DNA of 64,000 nt from Maniola hyperantus. Lineage: Eukaryota; Arthropoda; Insecta; Lepidoptera; Nymphalidae. Positions 55,131 through 64,000 of this stretch are shown piece after piece (positions within the stretch are counted from its first letter, which is position 1; the number at the start of each line of letters is the position of its first letter). The stretch is taken from NCBI RefSeq assembly GCF_902806685.2, contig NC_048545.1:9783852-9847851 (forward strand), given 5' to 3'. Made by a program: the position numbers and the translations under genes. The notes below the pieces were generated by a model that had not been told where the DNA came from, searched no databases, and saw only the letters and a list, made by a program, of their open reading frames with translations.

Positions 55131-58108
55131 ATGATGGATCGGAAGTTCACACGTGTGCTGATGGCAGCACTTATCGTTCACGTAATTAGTGCCAGAGTGA
55201 TGTGCCCTAGTCACCCTAACTGCGTTTGCGGCGGCACGTTCGCTATTGAACTGAACTGCAATATCGATGGTAAGTGCACTTAGATAGCTACATTTTAGTG
55301 CATTGGCAGCGATATATATCTGGCATTTCATAATAATAACATGTAACACCGAACATAGGTGTCTGCAGTCCTGTCAACCGTAATCCGCTTTAGATGCAGT
55401 TTCTTATAATAATTATTATTATCTAAATGACTACTAATTTTGGTATACACTACGCTGTCTCATAATATAATAAACTGTTAAAATATAATATATTATCAAC
55501 ACTAACGACGCTTAATTAAAACATTTGTTTCAGGTCGGATAGTAAAAATAAACTTACTACCAAGTACGTACATAAATATAGAATGTGAGAATACAACAAC
55601 TCTAGATTATAGCCAGCTACCAAAGTGTGCCAACGGAACGAGTACTTTCAAATCAGTCAGCTTTAAAGACTGTCCATTACCAAACAATTCATTCAAGGAT
55701 ATTTTAATGCAAATTGGAGTCTCTAAGACAATGTCACTAATATTTCAAAATGCAAAGGAGCTTTCTGGATATTTCGATAGAAAACATTTCGCAGGCTTGC
55801 AAGATTTGACCAAGCTACTTCTTTCAGTTAATGGTATTACACATTTACCGAACAACTTATTTATGGATATTCACAACCTAACATGGCTTAATATAAGATG
55901 TAATAATATAAAACTGTCCGAAGAGTTGTTTAAACCACTCGAAAGATTAGAGACCTTAGAAATTAGTCACAACCACATGACGAATATGTCCTCGAATCTG
56001 TTTTCTCATTTATCTCTATTAAGGAAACTGTCTCTATGGCAAAGTAATGTGACAAGGTTTTCGAAAGATTTCTTCTCGGGTGTAGACGTTCTTGAGGAAT
56101 TGGATCTAAGTTCTAATGGACTTAACGAACTTCCGACGTCAATATTTAAGCCATTAAGAAAATTAAAGAAACTCACGTTATTTTCCAACAAGTTTTCTAC
56201 TTTACCGCAAAATCTATTTTCAACCAATAACAAGTTGGAAACTGTAATCATTCTAAACAACGACGTTAAAATGAAAGAACTGCCAAAGAATCTGTTTGGA
56301 AATTTGCTAAACCTAAAACAGGTATACATTCAGCGAAGTGGAATAGAAATTATACCCTACGATATTTTTACAAATTCATCTCTCATAACAAACATATCTT
56401 TAGCATTTAATGATATTGCAATAATACCAGAATCAACTTTTAACGATCAAATAAACTTGTTAGAACTGGATTTAAGTCACAATAACTTGAGAAGCTTAGA
56501 GTCCAAATTGTTCTCATCATTAGTACGGCTGGAGAAATTGGATTTATGTTATAATTCAATTGAAGCAATTTCAGGGTGAGTTTAAAGCTAACTCCTTCGC
56601 TTTAGTGGAGTGCCTTATGTATAACATTTTAAATCGTATTTTTCTTTTGCAGTTCCACATTTTCTTCCCTTTTAAGTCTTATATACCTGAACATGGAGCA
56701 TAACAACTTGAAAACAATATCATCGTATTTATTTAGCAATAACAAACAGAGGATGTCAATATCACTGGCATATAATGAACTCGACTTTCAAAATAAAGAG
56801 TTGCAACAGAATTCTTGGACTGTTAAACATGTTTCTCCGTTCGCTCACACATATAATCTAAGAATGCTTAATTTGAGTCACAATAAATTCCGAACAGCTT
56901 TCGAAGATTGGTGGATTAATGGACATGAAATCTTGGACATCAGCAATAACTACTTAGAGTTTCTGTGGGTATGTATCAGAGACGATAATAATATTATACT
57001 GAACGGGAAAAATATTTCTGAGCAAGGACTATAAACATTATTTTATTTTAGGGAAATGGAAGCACATTGCTAGACCCCGGGGATTCACCGATCTATGAAA
57101 AGCTTCTCAACAAGCCACTAAAAGAAATTTGGTTACAAGATAATCCATTGGAATGCAGATGCGTAAACTTTCGCTTTGTTGACTTTGTTAAAGAAGTTTT
57201 CCATGCAAAGGTATGTTAAGTTTTAGAAATCATGTTGTCATATTTTTCAGTCTATTATTATTATTATCAATATTCTTTTGTGCATCTAGATGGTTTATTT
57301 ATGGATTTAATATTTCCAGGTAGTTGAGGATACCCTGTCTCATTGCTCTATTTGGAAGAGAGAAGTTTGTTATTTAAGATTCGTAATTTTCATGACAGTT
57401 TTAACAACATCGTTAGCATTTTTCTCGCTTTTAATCATGGCGTATGTTACATACAAGGAACAAATTAACTTATTTATAAAGAAGACCCTCTACTACTTTC
57501 TCCATCAAGATACTACAATCATGGAACAGGAAAAGAATATAATTGTAAAGTATTCAGAAAACGACGAAGAGTTTGTCCTAAAAGAAATATTACCCGAATT
57601 AAGAGAGCATAAACATTACAATATACAAGTCAAATGCATAAACAACACAAATAATAAAGAAAATTTCATGAAGCAGTTTAGGGTTGGCACAAAGGAATCA
57701 AACATTGTCTTGGTAATATTTTCGCCAAATTACTTAACGTCAGTGTATAGTCACGTGAACATAAAGAAAATTCGAGGCGAAATGTTGAAGAGCAAGAACA
57801 CTGTTTATGTATTCACGGATATTGGGCCAGAGAACTCTATCTACGCTTTTCTGAAAGAGCAGCGAGATCGGCGTTCAACAATTTTGTGGAATGATCCCAA
57901 TTTCTGGAGTGTCCTAATCTATATGTTGTCAAATGGCACATACAAGAGAAAAGTAAGAATCGCTACGGAATATAATACACACTCTCCGATCGATACATCG
58001 TTTAGTTCACCCAAAACTGAATGGTTCACAACCAACCCTTTTCTTATGACAACTCCTGATAGACCAGATATCTACACTTCAAGTACATTTGCAAACAATC
58101 AAGTTTAA
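55131..58108 (+). CDS. Toll-like receptor with divergent TIR domain
   Basis: Five exons: 55131-55269, 55534-56575, 56653-56968, 57052-57210, 57320-58108. All introns are GT-AG, and the exons add to 2445 nt, giving 814 residues. Start chosen because the first 22 residues form a signal peptide before C25 and the N-cap cysteines (C25, C31, C33, C43). LRRs of about 24 residues run from about 105 to 530 in the Toll-1 style. LRR C-cap has C534, C536, C561 and C569. Transmembrane helix about 573-596. TIR-like domain about 624-755 keeps the box-1 relic V-K-Y-S-E-N-D-E-E-F, S-P-N-Y-L and box-3 N-F-W, but the R-D-x-x-P-G box 2 is replaced by N-N-T-N-N-K-E-N-F. Toll receptors bind Spätzle-type cytokines and signal through MyD88. 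This one is shorter than Drosophila Toll (about 1,100) and lacks the second, membrane-proximal LRR module. A decoy or altered receptor is possible. Confidence 0.9.
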
Positions 58109-58730
58109 TTAAATTCTAATTTATTTTAGTGAGGTAAAGACTGAATTCTTCGCTACAATCGATATGAGTCTCACATTCCGTAGTTTCAGATCACCAATTT
58201 AGTTTTGATGTAACATAGGTTATTGTAAAAAACGTGTTTTAGGGTAATGTAAAACGTATTCTGTAAAATTTTTACGAAGATAACTTAGCGTGTATAAATT
58301 TCTGTAAGTTACATTTTATGTAATTCTTTTCATTTTGGAAACATTATCATACATACTAGATTCCGGTATCCGTGTTTCTTGTGCGTTGGCTTCACATAAA
58401 TAAGCCCTTACTTTAATAAAAAATACAAACGGCTTAAACACGGCTTATACAAATGTCATATATTTGACGTGTTTAAGCTCTTTATAAGCAGTGTGTGAAT
58501 TGGTAAGAGGCTCAGTGTATATCCGGTGTCAAAGAAGTGTTGCCATTGCTATGTAATCGTTATATTTATATTAATAGCCATTTATTTCTATTACATGTAA
58601 ATATATTATAAGAATGTATTACTTAAACCCATCTAAGTTTCAAGGAAACTGCATATTGTTAATGAGTTATAAGCTACAGCTTAAATAAAACATATACTTT
58701 ACCTAATTTTATTATCTTTCATTTTTATAG
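58109..58730 (+). other. 3' UTR and flank of the Toll-like gene
   Basis: AT-rich. AATAAA at 58415-58420 and at 58684-58689 are candidate polyadenylation signals, giving UTRs of about 330 or 600 nt. No other gene. Confidence 0.6.
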
Positions 58731-59072
58731 CCACAGCTATAAAGTTCATCATCATCATCATGATCAACTCATCACCGGCTCTCTACAGAGTACAGGTCTC
58801 CTCTCAGAGTGAGAAGGGTTTTGGCCATAGTCTACCACGCTGGCCAAGTGCGGATTGGCAGTCTTCACACACCTTTGAGTACATTATGGAGAACTCTCAG
58901 GCATGCAGGTTTCGTCACGATGTTTTCCTTCACCGTTAAAGCAAGTGATATTTTAATTTCTTAAAAACGCACACAACTCCGAAAAGTTACAGGTGCGTGC
59001 CCGGGATGGCACCCCCGACCTCCGATTGGAAGGCGGACGTCTTAACCACTAGGCTACCACAGCTATAAAGTT
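58731..59072 (-). mobile_element. tRNA-derived SINE (Metulj-like), recent insertion
   Basis: Complete minus-strand copy: tail CATCATCATCATCATGATCA, body, B-box complement region GGGATGGCACCCC (one change) and head ending CCACTAGGCTA. CCACAGCTATAAAGTT occurs at 58731-58746 and again at 59057-59072 as the target-site duplication. Confidence 0.9.
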
Positions 59073-59165
59073 ATATATTCATAATCATAATCATAATCGT
59101 AATTTATTATTGCAAATTATACGTTTTATAGGTGGTAAAGCAGTCAGGTCGCAGTGTATTTACCA

Positions 59166-59401
59166 CTAGCTTATGCTCGCGACTTCGTCAGCGTGGACTA
59201 CACAAATTTCAAACCCCTATTTCAACCCCTTAGGGTTTGAATTTTCAAAAACCCTCTCTTAGCGGATGCCTACGTTATAATAGCTATCTGCATGCCAAAT
59301 TTCAGCCCGATCCGTCCAGTAGTTTGAGCTGTGCGTTGATAGATCAGTCAGTCACTCAGTCAGTCAGTCAGTCAGTCACCTTTTCCTTTTATATATTTAG
59401 A
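59166..59401 (-). mobile_element. Helitron-like family A, full length, minus strand
   Basis: CTAGCTTATGCTCGCGACTT start and TTTTCCTTTTATATATTTAG end, preceded by A and followed by T on the plus strand. GTCAGTCAGTCAGTCAGTCA repeat inside. Confidence 0.82.
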
Positions 59402-59623
59402 TTGTACCTATTTACCATTATAGGTCAAAATATATTATAATAATCAGTGGGATTATATCGGTAAGTTGCAATGCGTATAGCAACACGTTTAGAGTAATAT
59501 GGGTGTGTATTGATTGCTTTCCCTGCAGTTGTAGTAGTAGTAGGGCGGTGTATTGCATATCATGCAAAGGGCATGGTGTACGTTGTACCAAATTTATATT
59601 ACAGCAAAATAAGCTTGCTGTAA
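59402..59623. other. Non-coding
   Basis: No gene or repeat recognised. Confidence 0.4.
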
Positions 59624-60022
59624 AAAAAGCGGTGTTAGCTGGGAGGTCTCGGGTTGGATCCCGGGCACGCACCTGACTTTCAGAGTGAGGTGCGTTTTAA
59701 AAAATAATTAAATATCATTTGACTTAACGGTAAAGGAAAACATCGTGAGGAAACCTGCATGCCCAAAAGTTGCCTATAATGTTCTCAAATGTGTGTAAAG
59801 TCTGCTGAAAAATTAGAGGTGCATGCCCGATGTTGACTCTTTTATTATAAAAATAGAAAGGAAGTGTAGGTATTTATTTTGCGTTTTAGTATGTTATTAT
59901 TGTGCCAAACCTCTGCATCTTTCACAGGCACCATTGATGTCAATGGTGTCAAATCATTCTCATCCTGAGAGGAGACCCATCTGGCGATGAGTTGATGAAG
60001 ATGATGATGATGATGAAGATTG
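59624..60022 (+). mobile_element. tRNA-derived SINE, interrupted
   Basis: Head GCGGTGTTAGCTGGGAGGTC and TCGGGTTGGATCCCGGG (B-box region changed), body AAAACATCGTGAGGAAACC to 59815. The 3' end (CCTGAGAGGAGACCCATCTG then GATGATGATGATGATGA) resumes near 59950 after about 130 bp of foreign sequence. Confidence 0.65.
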
Positions 60023-60039
60023 CTGTTAATTATTGTAAA

Positions 60040-60215
60040 ATAAACGGCAAACCCGTGCCGCCAAGCGATTTAGCGTTCAGGTACGATGCCGTGTAGAAAA
60101 CAAAGGTTATACCCCTTTCAGGTTAGCCCACATCCGTCACAGACTGCATAATCACCTACCACCAGGTGAGATTGTAGTCGAGGACTAACTTGTATTTGAA
60201 TATAAAGAAGTCGGT
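60040..60215 (+). mobile_element. tRNA-derived SINE, family B, 5'-truncated
   Basis: AACGGCAAACCCGTGCCGCC, GGTACGATGCCGTGTAGAAA, ACCACCAGGTGAGATTGTAG, GACTAACTTGTATTTGAATA. Same family as 61784 in the opposite direction. Confidence 0.7.
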
Positions 60216-60449
60216 TAAAAAGGTACAAGTTAGTAGGTACATAATATACACAAATTAAATTATTGAGTATGCCACAATATTCACTGAACACGAATACGCA
60301 TTCCGTATACAATGTTTCATAGTGTTTTATGGGAGTTTTGTGGGAAATACACAGGTGTTCACATGTTGAGGACGTTGAAATTTGTAATCGTTCTATTTAA
60401 TTCAAACTCAATAAAACGTGTTATAGTGGAACAAACTTTTATGTCCTAA

Positions 60450-60570
60450 GGCTCATTATGATCAACCCATGGCTGGCTCACTACAGAGCACGGGTCTCCT
60501 CTCAGAGGAGAAAAGGGTTTTGCCCATAGTCTACCACGCTGGCCATGTGCGGATCGGTAGTAACTAAATC
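60450..60570 (-). mobile_element. SINE 3' fragment, minus strand
   Basis: ATTATGATCAACCCATGGCT, CACGGGTCTCCTCTCAGAGG, CCACGCTGGCCATGTGCGGA. Head missing. Confidence 0.7.
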
Positions 60571-60681
60571 TGACTATAAAATGCTTTTTAATTGTGAAAT
60601 TTCGTCTCAATCGGTCTTATGTTTGATAAATAGATTTGTAGTGTTCGTAACGTAGGTAAAGGTATTAGTAGGTATTGTTTT

Positions 60682-60929
60682 TAGGGTTCCGTATATCCAA
60701 AGAAAAAACGAACCCTTATGTGACCACTTTTTTGTCTGTCAATGGAATCAATATCTATAAATGCCTATAGGGTATTTCCCGTTGACCTAGAATGATGGCA
60801 GGCAGCATTGTCTCATAGCACAAGTAAAGGAAAAAATCTAAAAAACTGTTAATTTGTCGTAACATCACAAAGAATACGATGGCACGGAACCCTTTATAAG
60901 CGAGTCCGACTCGAACTTGAACGGTTTTT
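60682..60929 (+). repeat. GGGTTCCGT repeat, internally deleted
   Basis: TAGGGTTCCGTATATCCAAA, CCCGTTGACCTAGAATGATG and end CGAGTCCGACTCGAACTTGA. The middle 200 bp of the 11840 copy are missing. Confidence 0.65.
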
Positions 60930-61189
60930 GACAAAAATAACAATCCAGTGATTGAAGAGTATTATGAGATCTTGAAGATGCAAGATTTGACATCATAATA
61001 TAGAATTAATAACCCAATTTTATACGAGTAAATAATACAAAGGAAATATCTAGGCCAGTTTATTTGATCTACCAGTTGTAGCTAACCATCCACGTTCCAG
61101 AAGTGCCGGAAATTGCATATAAGCAACGGCGAGCGAAGCAAGTGGACAAGGGTGGTGCGGGAGGTAAGTCATCGCTATGTTATATAGTA
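60930..61189. other. Non-coding
   Basis: No gene or repeat recognised. Confidence 0.35.
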
Positions 61190-61345
61190 CGCGACAGGTT
61201 GAGGTGGCAATCGGGGTATGAGGCGGGGAGACGCCCCACATACTCGCACGTTACCCACGCTTTCCCGCACCGGGTTAGCGCGGAGGCTGTGTGGATGAGC
61301 GGGGCGTTCCCTTCCCGATTGCCATTTCGACCTGTTGCGGACTTA
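61190..61345. mobile_element. GC-rich palindromic MITE, family P2, complete
   Basis: GCGACAGGTTGAGGTGGCAA with GGCGGGGAGACGCCCC on the left; CCCGATTGCCATTTCGACCT with GTTGCGGAC on the right. Flanked by TATA on both sides (TTATATAG / CTTATATA). Confidence 0.8.
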
Positions 61346-61429
61346 TATATGTAAATACATACATATATTCGTAGTACAAGTAGTTACATACGAAACATAA
61401 AGTTGTACCTTTATGGTATATACAAATTA

Positions 61430-61776
61430 ATTAAATGCGAAAGTCTGCCTGTCTATCTATCTGTATGTGTGTCTATTAGCTTTTCACAGCTCATCTGCGC
61501 AACTGATTTGTCGAAATTAATACAGAGGTCGTTTGCATCCCAGGGAAGCACATAGGCTGCTTTTTTCTCCCGAAAAATCGAAGAGTCCCTATGGGATGTT
61601 TAAAAACCTAAATCCACGAGCATGAAGTTGCAGGCATCATTATTTTGGCACTTAGATGCCTTGCATTCTGGACACGGCTGATATAAGCAACTTTTATACC
61701 GGAAAATCGAAGAGTTCCCACGGAGTTTTTATAAACATAAATCAACGTGGATGAAGTCACGGGCATCATATAGTAT
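61430..61776 (+). mobile_element. Lep1-type Helitron with duplicated 3' half
   Basis: TTAATTAAATGCGAAAGTCT, ATTAGCTTTTCACAGCTCAT, CACGAGCATGAAGTTGCAGG, then a second 3' half (TTTATACCGGAAAATCGAAG) ending TCACGGGCATCATATAG. The same arrangement is seen at 13108. Confidence 0.7.
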
Positions 61777-61783
61777 TTTTTTT

Positions 61784-62120
61784 TAAATTCAGACACAAGT
61801 TAGCCCTTGACTACAATCTCACCTGGTGGTAAGTGATGACGCAGTCTAAGATGGAAGCGGGCTAACCTGGAAGGAGTAGGTATGGCAGTTTTTATTACAT
61901 CCATGCCCCTTTGGTTTCTACACGGCATCGTACCGGAACGCTAAATCAGCTTAGCGGCACAGCTTTGAAGATAGGGTGGTAACTAGCCACGGCTGTAGCC
62001 TCCCACCAGACCAGACCAGAGAAGAAATTATAAAATGCCAAACCCCTGCCAGGAATCGAACCCGGGACCTTTCACTAATAAGACTAGGTACAGTGCTTAC
62101 CACTGCGCTAGGGACGTCGT
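61784..62120 (-). mobile_element. tRNA-derived SINE, family B, complete
   Basis: Minus-strand reading: ACGTCCCTAGCGCAGTGGTA (A-box region), GGTTCGATTCC (complement at 62052-62062, B box), body with GGTCTGGTGGGAGGC, and an A-rich tail (T9 at 61785-61793). Only complete copy of this second SINE family in the window. Confidence 0.8.
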
Positions 62121-62566
62121 CAAATAAATGCGGCTGTTTACTATAAATATTGTTATTTATACTCCCAGGGGTTATCGCAAGCGATAAATATGAACAACAA
62201 CTCTTAACTAGAAAGTTGCTTCCGCCTACTTTAACTATAACAAATACACTACTAAATGATAGTTGTAGTTGTGTATACAAGCAATATATTTGCCGCGTAT
62301 CTGTTCGGTGCAGTGTAGTATAAATCTAGCTTTATTTATGTCCCCAACGAATTCCGGCGGTGGCCACATAACAACTACTAACTGGACAGTTTTTCCTGTA
62401 CATTTTCCTGCACAACTGTTAAATATGAATAACTTTTATAGTTATATGAATTGAACAAGCTTTTTAGCCTACGACTTTGTTCATGTTTTCTTAAATGGGA
62501 GTCTTTTCTGCGGTAAAAAGTATCGCATGCAGCTCGTGCTTCTGCTATAATAGGTACGTATATAGC
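62121..62566. other. Non-coding
   Basis: No gene or repeat recognised. Confidence 0.4.
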
Positions 62567-62702
62567 ACACGACAGGTTGAAATCGCAATCTGGGAGGGAA
62601 CACCCCGCACACCTGCACAACCCCCGCGCCAGCCAGGTGCGGGCCAGCGCAGGTGACGTGCGGGTGCGGTTGATTGCCATCTCAACCTGAAGCGGACTAT
62701 AG
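62567..62702. mobile_element. GC-rich palindromic MITE, family P2
   Basis: ACACGACAGGTTGAAATCGC left, ATTGCCATCTCAACCTGAAG right, TATA on both sides. The minus-strand frame across it is a by-product of the GC-rich sequence. Confidence 0.75.
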
Positions 62703-63713
62703 GTTCATGCCGTGTTTTTTGATTACAAAGCTTCTAATAAAATAAAATTTTTGATCGAATTTATTAAAATGTTATCATAAAAATATGTGACTGAATATAC
62801 ATATATGTACAGCTCACACCACTAGATCCAGAAATGCAATCCAGTATTATTATGCGTTTGGAATCATACTGCAACATTACGAAAGAACGTTCCATTAAAA
62901 AGGGTTTTCAGAAATTGCAATAGGGTTTTGAAGAACCCTAAATTCACTCTGTTAAAGTCACAAGTAAAAGCTAGTTTTATCATAAAAATAAATCAGAATG
63001 TGAAAAAGTTTTGTACGTTAACGATCAGTACAAAACTACGCCAAAATGTTCGGTTTACAAAAAGTATAGTTCCGGATTCGATAATAGCCTGATCTAGCTC
63101 ATGAAATATGCATGGGTTCGCCGAACTCTGCTTTTATATTTAATTCTGACCGCATCATGGTCCGCAGCGCCGCACCGAAAACTTTATCAAATTTATCCAA
63201 TGTTCAAACTTCACCTGTGAACGAGAAAGGTTAATGTTAGATATCTACTAACCACTCCGCCTTTGCTCGACTAAAATTTCTGATAACCGTGTCTTAGTGG
63301 GTGTCATTTAGCGAAAAAACCTACAGGATTTTGAGCTAGCGATATTGGAGCTGTGTAGAGAAATACTAAGTATAACCTGGCTGAAATATCTGCGAACCTG
63401 GCTTAATGACGTTATGCAACGTGCTTGCGTTGGCAAAGGTACTGGCACTGGTACATGTAGCGGTACTGGTAGAACGTATTGTTTATATACTCTTTGGGTA
63501 CTGGATAGGCGAAAATAGGCGAGCTGCGGGAAAGCGCGAGGGGAAGCGCATTCCTGCGAGGTGCGCAGATATTTTCACCAGGTTATAGCTAGCTCTATTT
63601 ACTACTACCCCATTGCCACAATATTCGAGTTTTCAACAAATTTAAAATTCTGCTGCTTTTTCGAGTTTCACTTTTCATAAGACAAAGAGTTTTGTAATTC
63701 TTTGTTTAAAATA
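62703..63713. other. Non-coding
   Basis: No supported gene. A Helitron 3' scrap (AAAGTCACAAGTAAAAGCTA) is at 62953-62975. The frame at 63406-63588 is driven by a GTACTGG-type repeat (63437-63472). Confidence 0.4.
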
Positions 63714-63838
63714 TTACCCTGCACAGCCCTTGCGCTTACCCAGTGCGGGATAACGCGGATGACTTGCGGGTGTGCGGGGCGTCTCCCCGCCTCATACCCC
63801 GATTGCCATCCCAACCTATCGCGGTCTATAGGTAAATT
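63714..63838. mobile_element. GC-rich palindromic MITE, family P2, left arm short
   Basis: CTTGCGGGTGTGCGGGGCGT, CTCCCCGCCTCATACCCCGA and TTGCCATCCCAACCTATCGC followed by TCTATAGG. The left arm is mostly lost. Confidence 0.65.
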
Positions 63839-64000
63839 GCCGAGGGTGGTGCATTGAACCGTGCGCATTATTCATGCCACTGGTGGAATGGTGCTGTCGC
63901 CACATAACACTGACTAATTTATACCGTGGCTGGAATAAATGACTTATTGCGAAACCGCTGAATCCCGATTGGCGTAAGTTACCGACCCAGTCAAAATAAA
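63839..64000. other. Non-coding right edge
   Basis: Nothing recognised. Confidence 0.35.

Noticed and set aside
62030..62120. Possible minus-strand tRNA gene
   Set aside because: B-box match belongs to SINE family B, with the family body directly downstream.

Overview
The window looks like AT-rich, repeat-dense intergenic DNA of a moth or butterfly (Lepidoptera). This rests on recognition of lepidopteran repeat families: Lep1-type and other Helitron-like elements ending in CTAG, tRNA-derived SINEs with a TGATGATGA tail, RTE-type LINE 3' ends and many fold-back MITEs. Species cannot be named. Most short open frames in the window are chance frames inside these repeats.

Only one conventional host gene is supported: a five-exon Toll-family receptor at 55131-58108 (+). 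All splice junctions can be read and join in frame, giving 814 residues: signal peptide, Toll-1-like leucine-rich repeats, one cysteine-rich LRR C-cap, one transmembrane helix and a TIR-like intracellular domain that lacks the usual box-2/BB-loop residues.

The second coding region is a mobile element. A 5'-truncated non-LTR retrotransposon lies at 49366-52020 (+). It carries reverse transcriptase and a C-terminal restriction-like endonuclease, is broken by one frameshift in an A7 run, and is otherwise open for 658 codons. The 3' end of a second copy lies 1.3 kb upstream on the minus strand (47899-48032).

Layout: 1-38 kb is a mosaic of SINEs, Helitrons, RTE tails and palindromic MITEs with no supported gene. 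38.25-43.17 kb holds a 4.75-kb LTR retrotransposon without coding capacity (LTRs of about 1.19 kb, TSD AGTG, two related minisatellites inside), inserted into the right arm of an older palindromic MITE. 43-49 kb is again repeat mosaic. 49-54 kb contains the RT element, two adjacent palindromic MITEs, a third Helitron family and an RTE tail. 55-58.7 kb is the Toll-like gene. 58.7-64 kb is SINE, Helitron and MITE mosaic. No rRNA gene, free-standing tRNA gene or CRISPR array was seen.

The two copies of the LTR differ mainly by single-base indels, so homopolymer-type sequence error is a real possibility here and should be kept in mind for the RT frameshift.
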